Of a stretch of DNA of 14,352 bases, positions 1 to 7,084 are shown in pieces. This DNA is from Rhodospirillales bacterium (GTDB lineage: Bacteria; Pseudomonadota; Alphaproteobacteria; CACIAM-22H2), in contig JACQAF010000023.1 in the NCBI GenBank assembly GCA_016195145.1, forward strand, positions 1-14,352, in the 5' to 3' direction. A program made the translations under genes and the position numbers. The notes under the pieces were generated by a model. That model did no database searches. It saw nothing but the letters and a program-made list of their open reading frames with translations, and was not told where the DNA came from. How positions within the stretch are numbered: the first letter of the stretch is position 1; each line of letters begins with the position of its first letter.

Positions 1-447
1 AACGATGGCGAGGCCCTGGCTGGGAGAAACGCCGCGCGCGCGCAGCTTTGGCGCGACCGCGCGCGACAATATCGCCACGCTGGCGCCGACCGAGCCGTTC
101 ATCGGCGCCAGCAACGCGCCGAGCCCGATCGCCGAAATAAGCGGCGCCGCCCGGGTGCGGGCGAAGGCTGCATTGCCGGCCCGGAACATGATGTCGGCCA
201 GCGGCAGCTGGTTGAGCAGCGCGCCCATTAGCGCATAGAGCGGCAGCGCCTGAAGCAAATCGTGTTCGAGCAGGCCGATGATGCGGCCCGGCACGGCGGT
301 GATCAGCGAATGCGAAAATATCCCGGCGGCGATGCCGAACCCGGCGAAGATCACGGCGACGCCGATCAGCACGACAAAGGCCGGCAGGCCGGTCGCTATC
401 ACCAGCACCCCGACCGCGAGCAACATCCACAGGCCGGCGGCGTCCAT
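1..447 (-). CDS. dctM: TRAP transporter large permease (DctM family), partial
   Basis: This is the first 149 residues of the large membrane subunit of a tripartite ATP-independent periplasmic transporter, which drives solute uptake with an ion gradient; the gene runs off the left edge. It starts at an ATG at 447, two bases after the stop of the small-permease reading frame, so the two are translationally coupled. The N-terminus is a hydrophobic pair of helices (residues 6-45). It is followed by the family's GLLEHDLLQALPLYALMGALL stretch (about 58-78; compare the IPLFTLMAHL segment of the second DctM in this window) and a Gly/Ala/Ser-rich helix around 105-127 (GALLAPMNGSVGAS). No periplasmic binding protein gene accompanies it inside the window. 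Family assignment is firm. The substrate is unknown, although this DctM subtype often sits with carboxylate systems. Because the adjacent DctQ is broken, the transporter may be non-functional. Confidence 0.85.
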   Translation of the reverse strand, partial: MDAAGLWMLLAVGVLVIATGLPAFVVLIGVAVIFAGFGIAAGIFSHSLITAVPGRIIGLLEHDLLQALPLYALMGALLNQLPLADIMFRAGNAAFARTRAAPLISAIGLGALLAPMNGSVGASVAILSRAVAPKLRARGVSPSQGLAIV

Positions 448-450
448 GCC

Positions 451-881
451 CTATTTCACCGTCGGCCGACGCGCGATATCGAGAAGCGCCTGCAAAAGGA
501 CCAGCAGCGCCAGCAGCCAGCCGCTGAGCTTGACCATGAAATAGCCGGGGTTATAGGTCTCGGGAAAGCCTTCGAGCTGACGCAGCGACCGCCAGACCAT
601 CGGCGATCCGGCGACCAGGACGAAAAGCGACCACGGGACGAGACAGACAAGGCTGCCGAGCTTGCCGAGGAGGGCGCGGGTGCGCGGCGAATAGTGATGG
701 GCGAGGGCGTCGGCGGCCAGATGCGTACCTTCGCGGGTGGCGAAGGTCATTAGGCATGCACGAGGTCGCGCAACGGCCATTGCAGAAAAAGCAGCAGCGT
801 CACCGGCACGACCAGCCAGCGGCCGAGCGCGATACCCCGCCCCAGCGCGCGATCCGCCCGGGCGAACCAGCCGTCGTTCAC
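451..881 (-). pseudogene. dctQ: TRAP transporter small permease (DctQ family), broken
   Basis: Two reading frames together resemble one DctQ protein. The first runs 881 to 750: GTG start, a GGAGG ribosome-binding site at 888-892 six bases upstream, 43 residues containing the first membrane helix (LVVPVTLLLFLQWPL). It ends at a TAA that overlaps the ATG of a second frame (TAATG at 752-748). The second runs 750 to 451 (99 residues). It begins MTFATREGTHLAADALA and continues through two more helices to a stop just before dctM. From memory of this DctQ subtype, about 20 residues forming the start of the second helix (a stretch like SREANDLAQWLFALYVA) should lie between the two pieces and are absent. 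A deletion with frame change is therefore more likely than a single-base error. The first-half product alone would be a one-helix fragment. An alternative is translational reinitiation giving two peptides, but the missing helix segment argues against function. Confidence 0.7.
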
Positions 882-1265
882 CGCCGGCCTCCGCGTCGCG
901 GTCGATTCGCCGATTCGCTAGGATCGAGATAGGCCAAGGTTGCCTTCGAGAACGGCCCGCGGAGGCCGAAAAACAAGCGCCGCCGGCAATGAAAATAGAT
1001 GAAATCCGGCCGAATAGCCGACTATGCAGCGACGATAGGTGGCCGGGCGGGAGGCTGTCAATTGCGGGGGCCCCGCGTACCGGGGGCAAATCGAGGGTGT
1101 ATCCGGGGCGCGCCGGGCGGTTCCGGCCGTGCAGGCGGCCGTCATGCCGCTACGGTTTTTGGCCCCTATTCGGCCATCATCCACTGGACATCGGCGCGCC
1201 GAACGCCCATAAGGGCGAGGGGGATTCCCCCGTCAGATTCATTCAACCCAGGAGACCAAACCGAT
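882..1265. other. Intergenic region between TRAP genes and HU gene
   Basis: This 384-base stretch separates the leftward dctQ remnant from the rightward HU gene and should hold both promoters. I see the dctQ Shine-Dalgarno (888-892, minus strand), a CGCTAGGATCGAG element at 916-928 that recurs upstream of the PEP carboxylase-like gene, a GC-rich inverted repeat GCGGGG-G-CCCCGC at 1064-1076, a small inverted repeat GGGGG-ATT-CCCCC at 1219-1231 in the HU leader, and the HU ribosome-binding site GGAG at 1251-1254. No convincing -35/-10 pair can be assigned by eye. The open frames crossing it have no recognisable protein character. Confidence 0.5.
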
Positions 1266-1544
1266 ATGCCCGTTGTCACCCTGAAGCACCTCGCCGCATC
1301 TCTCGCCGAGAAGCGCGACATGCCGAAAAAACAGGTCCTGGAGCTCATCGACGGATTCGTCGACGCGCTCGCGCGCAACCTCAAGAAGGGCGAGAAGATC
1401 CGCATCCCCGGATTCGGCATCTTCGTTGTCGCCAAGCGCGCCGCCCGCATGGGCCGCAACCCGGCCACGGGCGAGCCGATCAAGATCAAGGCCAGCAAGA
1501 AGGTCCGCTTCCGCCCGGCCAAGATGCTCAAAGAATCCGTCTGA
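1266..1544 (+). CDS. HU/IHF family DNA-binding protein
   Basis: A 92-residue nucleoid-associated protein of the bacterial HU/IHF (DNABII) family, which dimerises and bends DNA. The N-terminal helices (residues 5-40) are followed by the family signature from PGFGIF (48-53) through the beta-ribbon arm, with Arg61, Arg64 and the RNPATGE turn (64-70). Pro66 is the residue that intercalates into DNA in HU and IHF. The C-terminus (KKVRFRPAKML) is the usual closing strand and helix. The ATG at 1266 is chosen because it gives the standard family length and has GGAG 11 bases upstream; longer in-frame starts add low-complexity residues. It is a single-gene transcription unit followed by two hairpins. 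Whether it is HU or an IHF subunit cannot be settled by eye; the first few residues (MPVVTLKHLA) are slightly unlike classical HU-beta. Confidence 0.93.
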   Translation: MPVVTLKHLAASLAEKRDMPKKQVLELIDGFVDALARNLKKGEKIRIPGFGIFVVAKRAARMGRNPATGEPIKIKASKKVRFRPAKMLKESV

Positions 1545-1553
1545 TCGCAAAGC

Positions 1554-1585
1554 GGGGCGCCGGGCGGTTTTGCCCGGCGTCCCTT
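1554..1585 (+). terminator. Hairpin downstream of HU gene
   Basis: A 12-bp stem (1554-1565 with 1572-1583, one G-U pair) closes a GGUUUU loop ten bases after the HU stop codon. Only two Ts follow, so it may act as an RNA 3'-end stabiliser or a weak terminator, with the next hairpin downstream as the true stop. Confidence 0.5.
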
Positions 1586-1651
1586 ATGCCGGCGTAAACC
1601 GCCCGGCCGTCCGGCGCGCGCAGACAGCGCAGCCGGAAATTGCATATAATC

Positions 1652-1683
1652 CCGCCCGACGATTGCGGGCGGTGGAATTTTTT
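1652..1683 (+). terminator. Rho-independent terminator candidate after HU gene
   Basis: A perfect 7-bp GC stem (CCGCCCG at 1652-1658 with CGGGCGG at 1666-1672) is followed five bases later by six Ts (1678-1683), the form of an intrinsic terminator for rightward transcription. A perfect TATAAT at 1645-1650 lies immediately before it, but a promoter there would start inside the stem and no good -35 is visible, so the terminator reading is preferred. Confidence 0.5.
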
Positions 1684-1831
1684 GTCCTCCCCGCCGTTTT
1701 TATATCCTGGCGAGTGGCCTCAGGATGATCTTCGCTTCATCATCTTGCCATTCTTAAACCCTTGGACCGTCGCGACCATAGATTGTATCTAGGATAAGCC
1801 ATCGGCCGCCGGGGGCGGCACGCGAGGGGGC

Positions 1832-3349
1832 ATGGTTGCGCGGGTCGGCACGGTCGCGTTTCAGGGGATCGAGGTCGTCGGCATCGACGTCCAGGTGCAT
1901 ATCGGCGCCGGGCTGCCGGCGTTCAATGTCGTCGGCCTGCCCGACAAGGCGGTCGGCGAATCGCGCGAGCGGGTGCGCGCGGCGCTGGCGGCGCTCGGCC
2001 TCGCCCTGCCGCCCCGGCGGATCACGGTCAATCTGTCGCCGGCCGATCTGGTGAAAGAGGGCAGCCATTACGACCTGCCGGTGGCGCTCGCGCTTCTCGT
2101 CGGCATGGGCGTGGTCGAGGCCGACATGGCGGCGCGTTATCTGGCGCTCGGCGAGCTGGCCCTCGATGGGTCGCTCACCGCCGTTTCGGGCGTGCTGCCG
2201 GCGGCGATGGCGGCGGTCGGGCGCGGCCAGGGGATCATCTGCCCCGCGTCGTGCGGCGGCGAGGCGGCGTGGGCGGGGGGCGAGGTGCTGGCCCCGGCGA
2301 GCCTGATTGCCCTGATCAACCACTTCAAGGGCACGCAGATCCTTCAGCCGCCGGCGCCGCAGCTTGCCGACGACCGCGCGACCTACCCCGATTTGCGCGA
2401 CATCAAGGGCCAGGAGACGGCCAAGCGCGCCCTCGAGATCGCCGCCGGCGGCGGGCACAACCTGCTGATGGTCGGGCCGCCGGGGGCCGGCAAGTCGATG
2501 CTCGCCCAGCGCCTGCCCGGCCTGTTGCCGCCCCTGTCGCCGGCCGAGGCGCTGGAGGTGAGCACGATCCATTCGCTCGCCGGGCTGCTCGGCGACGGGC
2601 GGCTGAGCCGCCGGCGACCCTATCGCGATCCGCATCATTCGGCCTCGCTGCCGGCGCTGGTTGGCGGCGGAATGCGCGCGAAGCCGGGCGAAATCTCGCT
2701 CGCCCATCTCGGCGTGCTATTCCTCGACGAGCTGCCCGAGTTTGCGCGCGCGACGCTGGAGGCGCTGCGCCAGCCGCTCGAATCCGGGCGCGCGGTGGTG
2801 GCGCGCGCCAACGCCCATGTCGCCTATCCCGCCCGGGTGCAGCTGGTCGCGGCGATGAATCCGTGCCGCTGCGGCTGGCTGGACGATCCGGGGCAAGGCT
2901 GCGGCCGCGCCCCCCGATGCGCGCTCGACTACCAGTCGCGCATCTCGGGGCCGCTCTTCGACCGCATCGATCTGCATGTCGACGTGCCGGCGGTGCGGCC
3001 GGCCGATCTGTCGCTGCCGCCGCCGGCCGAAAGCACGGCCGACATCGCCGCGCGGGTCGCCGACGCGCGCGCCCGCGCGGCATCGCGCCATGCCGCCATC
3101 CCGACCGATCGCCGGCCGCGCACCAACGCCGAACTCGATGGCGAGATGCTCGAAGCCATGGCCGCGCCCGAGCCCGCCGGGCGCAAGCTTCTGACCGAGG
3201 CGGCCGAGCGGATGAAGCTCACCGCGCGCGGCTATCACCGCGTCCTGCGCGTCGCGCGCACGCTGGCCGATCTCGACAACGCGGCGCAGGTCGCACGCGC
3301 TCACATTGCCGAGGCGCTCAGTTACCGCCGAATCGCAATCGCGCGGTAG
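1832..3349 (+). CDS. comM: ComM/YifB family Mg-chelatase-like AAA+ ATPase
   Basis: A 505-residue cytoplasmic AAA+ protein of the ComM (YifB) family. ComM is a hexameric helicase that promotes branch migration when incoming DNA is integrated during natural transformation. The order is typical: an N-terminal Lon-protease-like fold domain (about 1-180, with FNVVGLPDKAVGESRERVRAAL-type motif at 31-52), then the Mg-chelatase ATPase domain with Walker A GPPGAGKS at 215-222 and Walker B VLFLDE at 295-300. Next come the four-Cys zinc-like cluster C345, C347, C357, C363, an Arg-containing segment PLFDRIDLHV (374-383), and a C-terminal lid with a GYHRVLRVARTLADL motif (467-481). The start MVARV is the family's usual one and a purine-rich GAGGGGG sits just before it. 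The gene appears intact and stands alone. Family members occur widely in bacteria not known to be competent, so transformation is inferred, not shown. Confidence 0.96.
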   Translation: MVARVGTVAFQGIEVVGIDVQVHIGAGLPAFNVVGLPDKAVGESRERVRAALAALGLALPPRRITVNLSPADLVKEGSHYDLPVALALLVGMGVVEADMAARYLALGELALDGSLTAVSGVLPAAMAAVGRGQGIICPASCGGEAAWAGGEVLAPASLIALINHFKGTQILQPPAPQLADDRATYPDLRDIKGQETAKRALEIAAGGGHNLLMVGPPGAGKSMLAQRLPGLLPPLSPAEALEVSTIHSLAGLLGDGRLSRRRPYRDPHHSASLPALVGGGMRAKPGEISLAHLGVLFLDELPEFARATLEALRQPLESGRAVVARANAHVAYPARVQLVAAMNPCRCGWLDDPGQGCGRAPRCALDYQSRISGPLFDRIDLHVDVPAVRPADLSLPPPAESTADIAARVADARARAASRHAAIPTDRRPRTNAELDGEMLEAMAAPEPAGRKLLTEAAERMKLTARGYHRVLRVARTLADLDNAAQVARAHIAEALSYRRIAIAR

Positions 3350-3610
3350 GGGCGGCGCCTTCTCGGCCGTCGTCTCCGGCCGTGTCCGCTCAAGACTTTT
3401 ATCAGCCGAAAAACTCCACGCGCGGCAGAATCGATCCGATTATTGGCATCCTGACGATCGGCGCGATCTAGTTTTCTCGACCGCGGTTGGGAAAGTCTCA
3501 ATACCAGCCCGCCAATCCGATCTGGCAAAGTGCGTTATTGGCGGTGCAAGCGTGACCATCGCGTTGGCCCGATCCCCGATATCGAAACGCACGAAAAACG
3601 GATACGCCTC

Positions 3611-4301
3611 ATGACAACCATCCTTCACATCGATGCGAGCGTGCGCGGCGAGCGGTCGCTCGGCCGCCGGCTGTCGAAGCATTTCGTCGAAACCTGGAAA
3701 CTGCGCGAGCCGGGCACCGCGGTGATCGCCCGCGACGTTGGGCGCCGGCCGCCGCCCATCATCACCGAAGCATGGATCGCCGCCGTCTTCACCAATCCCG
3801 AAGAGCGTACGGCGGAGCAGCGCGCGGCGGTTCGCCCGTTGGATGAGCTCATCGGCGAGCTTGACCGCGCCGCTGCTATTGTCATGGGCGCGCCGATGTA
3901 CAATTACGGCATGCCCGCCGCTCTCAAGGCATGGTTCGATCAGGTCATCCGGATCAACAAGACCTTCACCTTCGATCTTGCCCGTGGCGATTATCCGCTA
4001 GAGCCGGTGATGAAGGGCAAGACGCTTGTCATCCTGAGTCCGCGCTGTTATTTTGAGTTCGCGCGGCGAGGTCGGATTCGGACCGGGCGGCGCGCGCGAG
4101 GAGATGAACCATCTTGAGGCACATATCCGCACTAGCGCCCATTATCTGGGCGTCGCGGAGAGTCATCTGATCGCCATCGACTACTAGGAATTCGGCGACG
4201 CCCGGCACGAGCAATCGGTCAAAGCCGCCTATGCGGCGGTGCCGGCGTCGGTCGATCAGTTAATCGCCGCCATGGGGAACCTTGTGATCGCGGCCAAATA
4301 G
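3611..4301 (+). pseudogene. azoR: FMN-dependent NADH-azoreductase (AzoR family), disrupted
   Basis: The first 145 or so residues are a normal flavodoxin-fold azoreductase/quinone reductase. MTTILHIDASVRGERS is the FMN-phosphate loop, APMYNYGMPAALKAWFDQV (about 96-114) is the FMN-binding signature, and GKTLVIL precedes the third flavin loop. After LSPR a 19-nt segment (4046-4064) is inserted and shifts the frame, so the translated product ends early at 4117. Skipping those bases restores the expected sequence GEVGFGPGG and MNHLEAHIRTSAHYLGVAE. That restored frame contains an in-frame TAG at 4185-4187, where relatives have a sense codon (IDY-stop-EFGDARHE), before the true end at 4299-4301. Two independent lesions make this a pseudogene rather than one sequencing error. 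The original stop lies eight bases before the DUF1989 start, so the two were probably cotranscribed. Confidence 0.85.
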
Positions 4302-4309
4302 GGGGCGTT

Positions 4310-4930
4310 ATGCCGGCGACGCAGTTTTTCGATCACGGCGAACCGGACGGGCACAACCCGACGATCGACCAGCCAATATCGCCCGATGGCACGCCGCAGC
4401 GCGGCGAGATCTACCGGATTCCGGCGCGCCAGGGCCGCGCCGTGCGCGTCGCACAGGGCGGGAGCATCACGATCATCAACACCCATGGGACCCAGGTTTG
4501 CGATCTTTGGGCTTTCTGCGCAGCCGACCGGCGCGAATATCTCTCCATGGCGCACTTGCACGCGTCGCTGAGCCACATCACGCCCAGGACGGGCGATCTC
4601 CTGGTCACCAACAGACGCCGGCCGATCCTGCGCTTTCTTGCCGATACCTCGCCCGGCGTCCACGACACCTGTGTCGCCGCCTGCGACCTCACGCGCTTTC
4701 GGCATCTCGGCTGTAACGGCTATCACGACAACTGCACCGACAATCTGCGCCTCGCCCTGCACGCCATTGGCGAACGCGCGCAGGAGATACCAAGCCCCCT
4801 CAATCTGTGGATGAATACCCCGGTTGTTGCGCAGCGCGATTCCCGGCTTCCCGCCCAAGGGCAGCCACGCCCGCGACACATCCTGTTTTACCCGACCGGT
4901 TATCTCCCGGTGGTCAGTGGGCGGCGGTGA
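4310..4930 (+). pseudogene. DUF1989 / urea carboxylase-associated family protein, truncated
   Basis: The first 170 or so residues match the DUF1989 family (urea carboxylase-associated proteins), found beside urea, amine and amino-acid degradation genes. The family core is clear: RVAQGGSITIINTHGTQVCDLWAF (45-68; this begins the barrel), EYLSMAHLHASLSHITPRTGDLL, and the metal-site-like region HDTCVAACD and GYHDNCTDNLRLAL with its His and Cys residues. After NLWMNTPV the frame is wrong. A +1 shift near 4840 recovers GFPPKGSHARD, which resembles the next conserved block, and homology then stops around 4880. The expected last 30-40 residues are missing; the present frame runs on to an arbitrary stop at 4930. 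A poly-G stretch before the ATG could serve as ribosome-binding site. The molecular function of the family is not well defined; the domain call is fairly sure. Confidence 0.75.
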
Positions 4931-4994
4931 ATTCGGCCGCCTCGTTCCGCAGCCGCTCGCTGAAGGCGTCGGCGCTGCGCTTGCGCGCCTTTGC
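4914..4994 (-). other. Possible tail of an unrelated coding sequence
   Basis: Past the point where LysR homology ends, a different minus-strand frame reads a charged helical segment, ARKRSADAFSERLRNEAAEF, then TAAH and a stop at 4914-4916. By eye it recalls the C-terminal helix of crotonase (enoyl-CoA hydratase) proteins, which would make it a third gene remnant caught at the deletion junction. The stretch is too short to be sure; chance is a real alternative. Confidence 0.2.
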
Positions 4995-5260
4995 CGGTCG
5001 TGCAACTCGACGAACGCATCGGAAATCCGGTCGAAGCCGTCCCGCACCAGCGGGAAAAGCCGCTCGCCGGCCGGCGAGAGCGAGACCGCGCGGGCGCTGC
5101 GTTCGAACAGCTTGACGCCAAGCACGGCTTCCAGGTGACGAATCCGATGGCTGACCGCCGTGACCGTGACGCAAAGTTCCTTCGCCGCTCCGGTGAAGCT
5201 TTGATGGTGCGCAGCCGCCTCGAAGGCGCGGATGGCATTAAGCGGCGGCAGCTTGCGCAT
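4988..5260 (-). pseudogene. LysR-type regulator (GcvA-like), DNA-binding domain only
   Basis: Reading left from the ATG at 5260, the first 90 residues are a classic LysR winged helix-turn-helix of the GcvA subgroup: PPLNAIRAFEAAAHHQSFTGAAKELCVTVTAVSHRIRHLEAVLGVKLFER, followed by the wing (LSPAGERLF) and the linker-helix start (VRDGFDRISDAFVEL). The effector-binding domain of about 200 residues is absent. The frame stays open to 4256, but that extension reads antisense through the DUF1989 remnant and is not LysR-like. No good Shine-Dalgarno precedes the start. The gene is divergent from the APC permease 187 bases away, the usual layout of a LysR regulator and its target, so it probably once controlled that permease. 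If expressed, the stub could still bind DNA but could not sense a ligand. Confidence 0.8.
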
Positions 5261-5447
5261 GGGCGGAGTTTACCGCATCGGGGCATCGGGGCATTGCGGC
5301 AAAGGTGGTGTTGCGGTTGCGGGCATGCCGCAGCGGCTCCCGCGCGTTCATTCGGCGGTCGCACCCGCCTAAAAAAACATCCTAGACTTGTAGAATTCAA
5401 TTTGCGATTCTCGGGGCCGTTCAAAATACCATCAATGGGGGGGAACG

Positions 5448-6923
5448 ATGACGGACTCCAATGACACAAGCGGCGTGCATTACGCGAAGGTCGGCGACGA
5501 CTACTTCGCCAAGCGTGGATTGCGCCGGCATGCACGGCTGTGGTCGCTATGGGCGCTCGGCGTCGGCGCGGTCATCTCGGGCGATTTCTCGGGCTGGAAT
5601 CTCGGCCTTGCGCCGGGCGGCTTCGGCGGCCTGCTGATCGCCACCGCCATCATCACCGTCATGTATCTCGGCCTTTGCTTCAGCCTCGCCGAAATGTCGC
5701 CGGCCCTGCCGCATACCGGCGGCGCCTATTCCTTCGCCCGCACGGCGATGGGCCCGTGGGGCGGCTTCGTCACCGGCCTCGCCGAGAATCTGGAGTTCGT
5801 CCTCACCCCGGCGGTGATTGTGTTCTTCATCAGCACCTATCTCGAGGCGATCTTCAACACCGGCCCCAGTTTCCAGCCGATCTGGTGGATCGCGAGTTAC
5901 GTCCTGTTCGTCGCGCTTAATATCGTCGGCGTCGAATTGTCGTTCCGTATCTCGGTCGTGGTCACGGTGTCGGCGCTCGCCATTCTCGCCGTGTTCTGGG
6001 TCAGCGCCATTCCGCATTTCAGCCTCGACAATGCGCTGAACATCCCGCCCACCGCCGGCAACAGTGCCTTCCTGCCGTTCGGTTGGGCCGGCATGTTCGC
6101 CTCGTTGCCCTTCGCGGTCTGGTTCTTCCTGGCGATCGAACAATTGCCGCTATCGGCCGAAGAGGCGCACGATCCCAAGCGCGACATGCCGCGGGGCCTG
6201 ATTTTCGGCATTCTGACCCTCATCGCCTGCGCTTATCTGACCCTCATCCTGAATACCGGCGTGGCGCCGGGGGCGGCGGGTTTGAGCGAATCGGGCGAAC
6301 CGCTGCTCGACGGCTTCCGCACGATCTATGGGCAGAGCGCCGCCAAGGGGCTGGCCCTGATCGCGGTAGTCGGGCTGGTGGCGAGCTTCCACTCGATCAT
6401 CTTCGCCTATGGACGGCAGATCTACTCGCTGTCGCGGGCCGGATACTTCCCGTCCTTCCTGTCGCTGACCCACGGCCAGCGCAAGACGCCGTATGTCGCG
6501 CTGATCACCGGGGCGGTGATGGGCCTCGCGGTTCTGCTGATCGCCCGCGCGGCGGTCGGCGCCGAGAAAGGCGGCGCCTTCGTCGGCGGCGCGCTGCTCA
6601 ACATGGCGGTGTTCGGGGCGATGCTGTCCTACATGCTGCAGGCGATGTCGTTCATCCTGTTGCGCCAGAACCTGCCGCTGATCGAACGGCCGTACCGGAG
6701 CCCGTTCGGCATTCCCGGCGCGGCCGCGACATTCTTGATTGCAGCGCTGACGCTCTATTTCCAGCTGACCGATCCCGTATACCAGCAGGGCGTCTTCGGC
6801 GCCGCGATCTGGTACGCGCTCGGCTTGCTCTATTTCGCGTTGATCGGTCGGCATAAGCTCGTCCGCTCGCCCGAGGAAGAGTTCGCCCTGCGCGAACGCG
6901 CGCGGGCAGCCCGCGCCGGCTAG
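5448..6923 (+). CDS. APC-family permease, ethanolamine-permease-like
   Basis: A 491-residue integral membrane transporter of the amino acid-polyamine-organocation superfamily, closest by eye to the ethanolamine permease group. A short cytoplasmic N-terminus ends in YFAKRGLRRHARLWSLWALG. It is followed by the substrate-binding first helix with its glycine break (GAVISGDFSGW, 40-50), the LAEMSPALPHTGGAYSFAR block (80-98), GPWGGFVTGLAENLEFVLTPAVI, and the sixth-helix loop AIEQLPLSAEEAHDPKRDMPRG (229-250). Twelve membrane segments can be drawn and the length is complete. The ATG at 5448 follows a run of seven Gs at 5437-5443. A TAGAAT at 5391-5396 could be its -10, though without a clear -35. No ethanolamine ammonia-lyase genes are in the window; the neighbouring DUF1989 remnant fits an amine or amide nitrogen theme. 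Substrate remains inferred. Confidence 0.9.
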   Translation: MTDSNDTSGVHYAKVGDDYFAKRGLRRHARLWSLWALGVGAVISGDFSGWNLGLAPGGFGGLLIATAIITVMYLGLCFSLAEMSPALPHTGGAYSFARTAMGPWGGFVTGLAENLEFVLTPAVIVFFISTYLEAIFNTGPSFQPIWWIASYVLFVALNIVGVELSFRISVVVTVSALAILAVFWVSAIPHFSLDNALNIPPTAGNSAFLPFGWAGMFASLPFAVWFFLAIEQLPLSAEEAHDPKRDMPRGLIFGILTLIACAYLTLILNTGVAPGAAGLSESGEPLLDGFRTIYGQSAAKGLALIAVVGLVASFHSIIFAYGRQIYSLSRAGYFPSFLSLTHGQRKTPYVALITGAVMGLAVLLIARAAVGAEKGGAFVGGALLNMAVFGAMLSYMLQAMSFILLRQNLPLIERPYRSPFGIPGAAATFLIAALTLYFQLTDPVYQQGVFGAAIWYALGLLYFALIGRHKLVRSPEEEFALRERARAARAG

Positions 6924-6930
6924 CCAGCTA

Positions 6931-6979
6931 TCCGTCCGCCGGCAGCCGGCCCCGATAAAGGCCGCCGCCGGCGGACGGA
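6931..6979. terminator. Long GC-rich hairpin between permease and PEP carboxylase-like gene
   Basis: Thirteen bases (6931-6943) pair perfectly with 6967-6979, enclosing a 23-base loop that itself contains GGCC at 6948-6951 and 6960-6963. It starts seven bases after the permease stop codon. No T-run follows, so termination efficiency is uncertain, but the position suggests a 3'-end or transcript-stabilising structure separating the two genes. Confidence 0.5.
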
Positions 6980-6982
6980 CAT

Positions 6983-7000
6983 GTTGTCGCAGCCGACAAC
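6983..7000. repeat. Inverted repeat in ppc upstream region
   Basis: GTTGTCG and CGACAAC form perfect 7-bp arms around a four-base centre (CAGC), three bases after the preceding long hairpin and about 85 bases upstream of the PEP carboxylase-like start. It is either a second hairpin of the termination region or an operator for the downstream gene; the sequence alone does not decide. Confidence 0.5.
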
Positions 7001-7084
7001 GCGTCTACCGGAGCCATCCCGGACGCGCTAGGATCGAGGCCGCCGCTACCGGGCGGCGAGCTGGCCCGAAGGCGCAAAGAGCAG

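Noticed and set aside
262..753. Plus-strand frame of 163 codons over the left TRAP genes
   Set aside because: His/Asp/Gln-rich shadow of the minus-strand dctM and dctQ sequences; no domain.
1641..1650. Perfect TATAAT as a promoter for comM
   Set aside because: No acceptable -35 lies 16-18 bases upstream, and a GC stem with a T-run follows within two bases, which fits a terminator better.
4256..4987. Continuation of the LysR frame to position 4256
   Set aside because: The frame stays open but is antisense to the DUF1989 remnant and has no LysR effector-domain features.
5547..6854. Minus-strand frames of 198 and 234 codons under the APC permease
   Set aside because: Both are charged, low-complexity antisense shadows of an intact 12-helix transporter.
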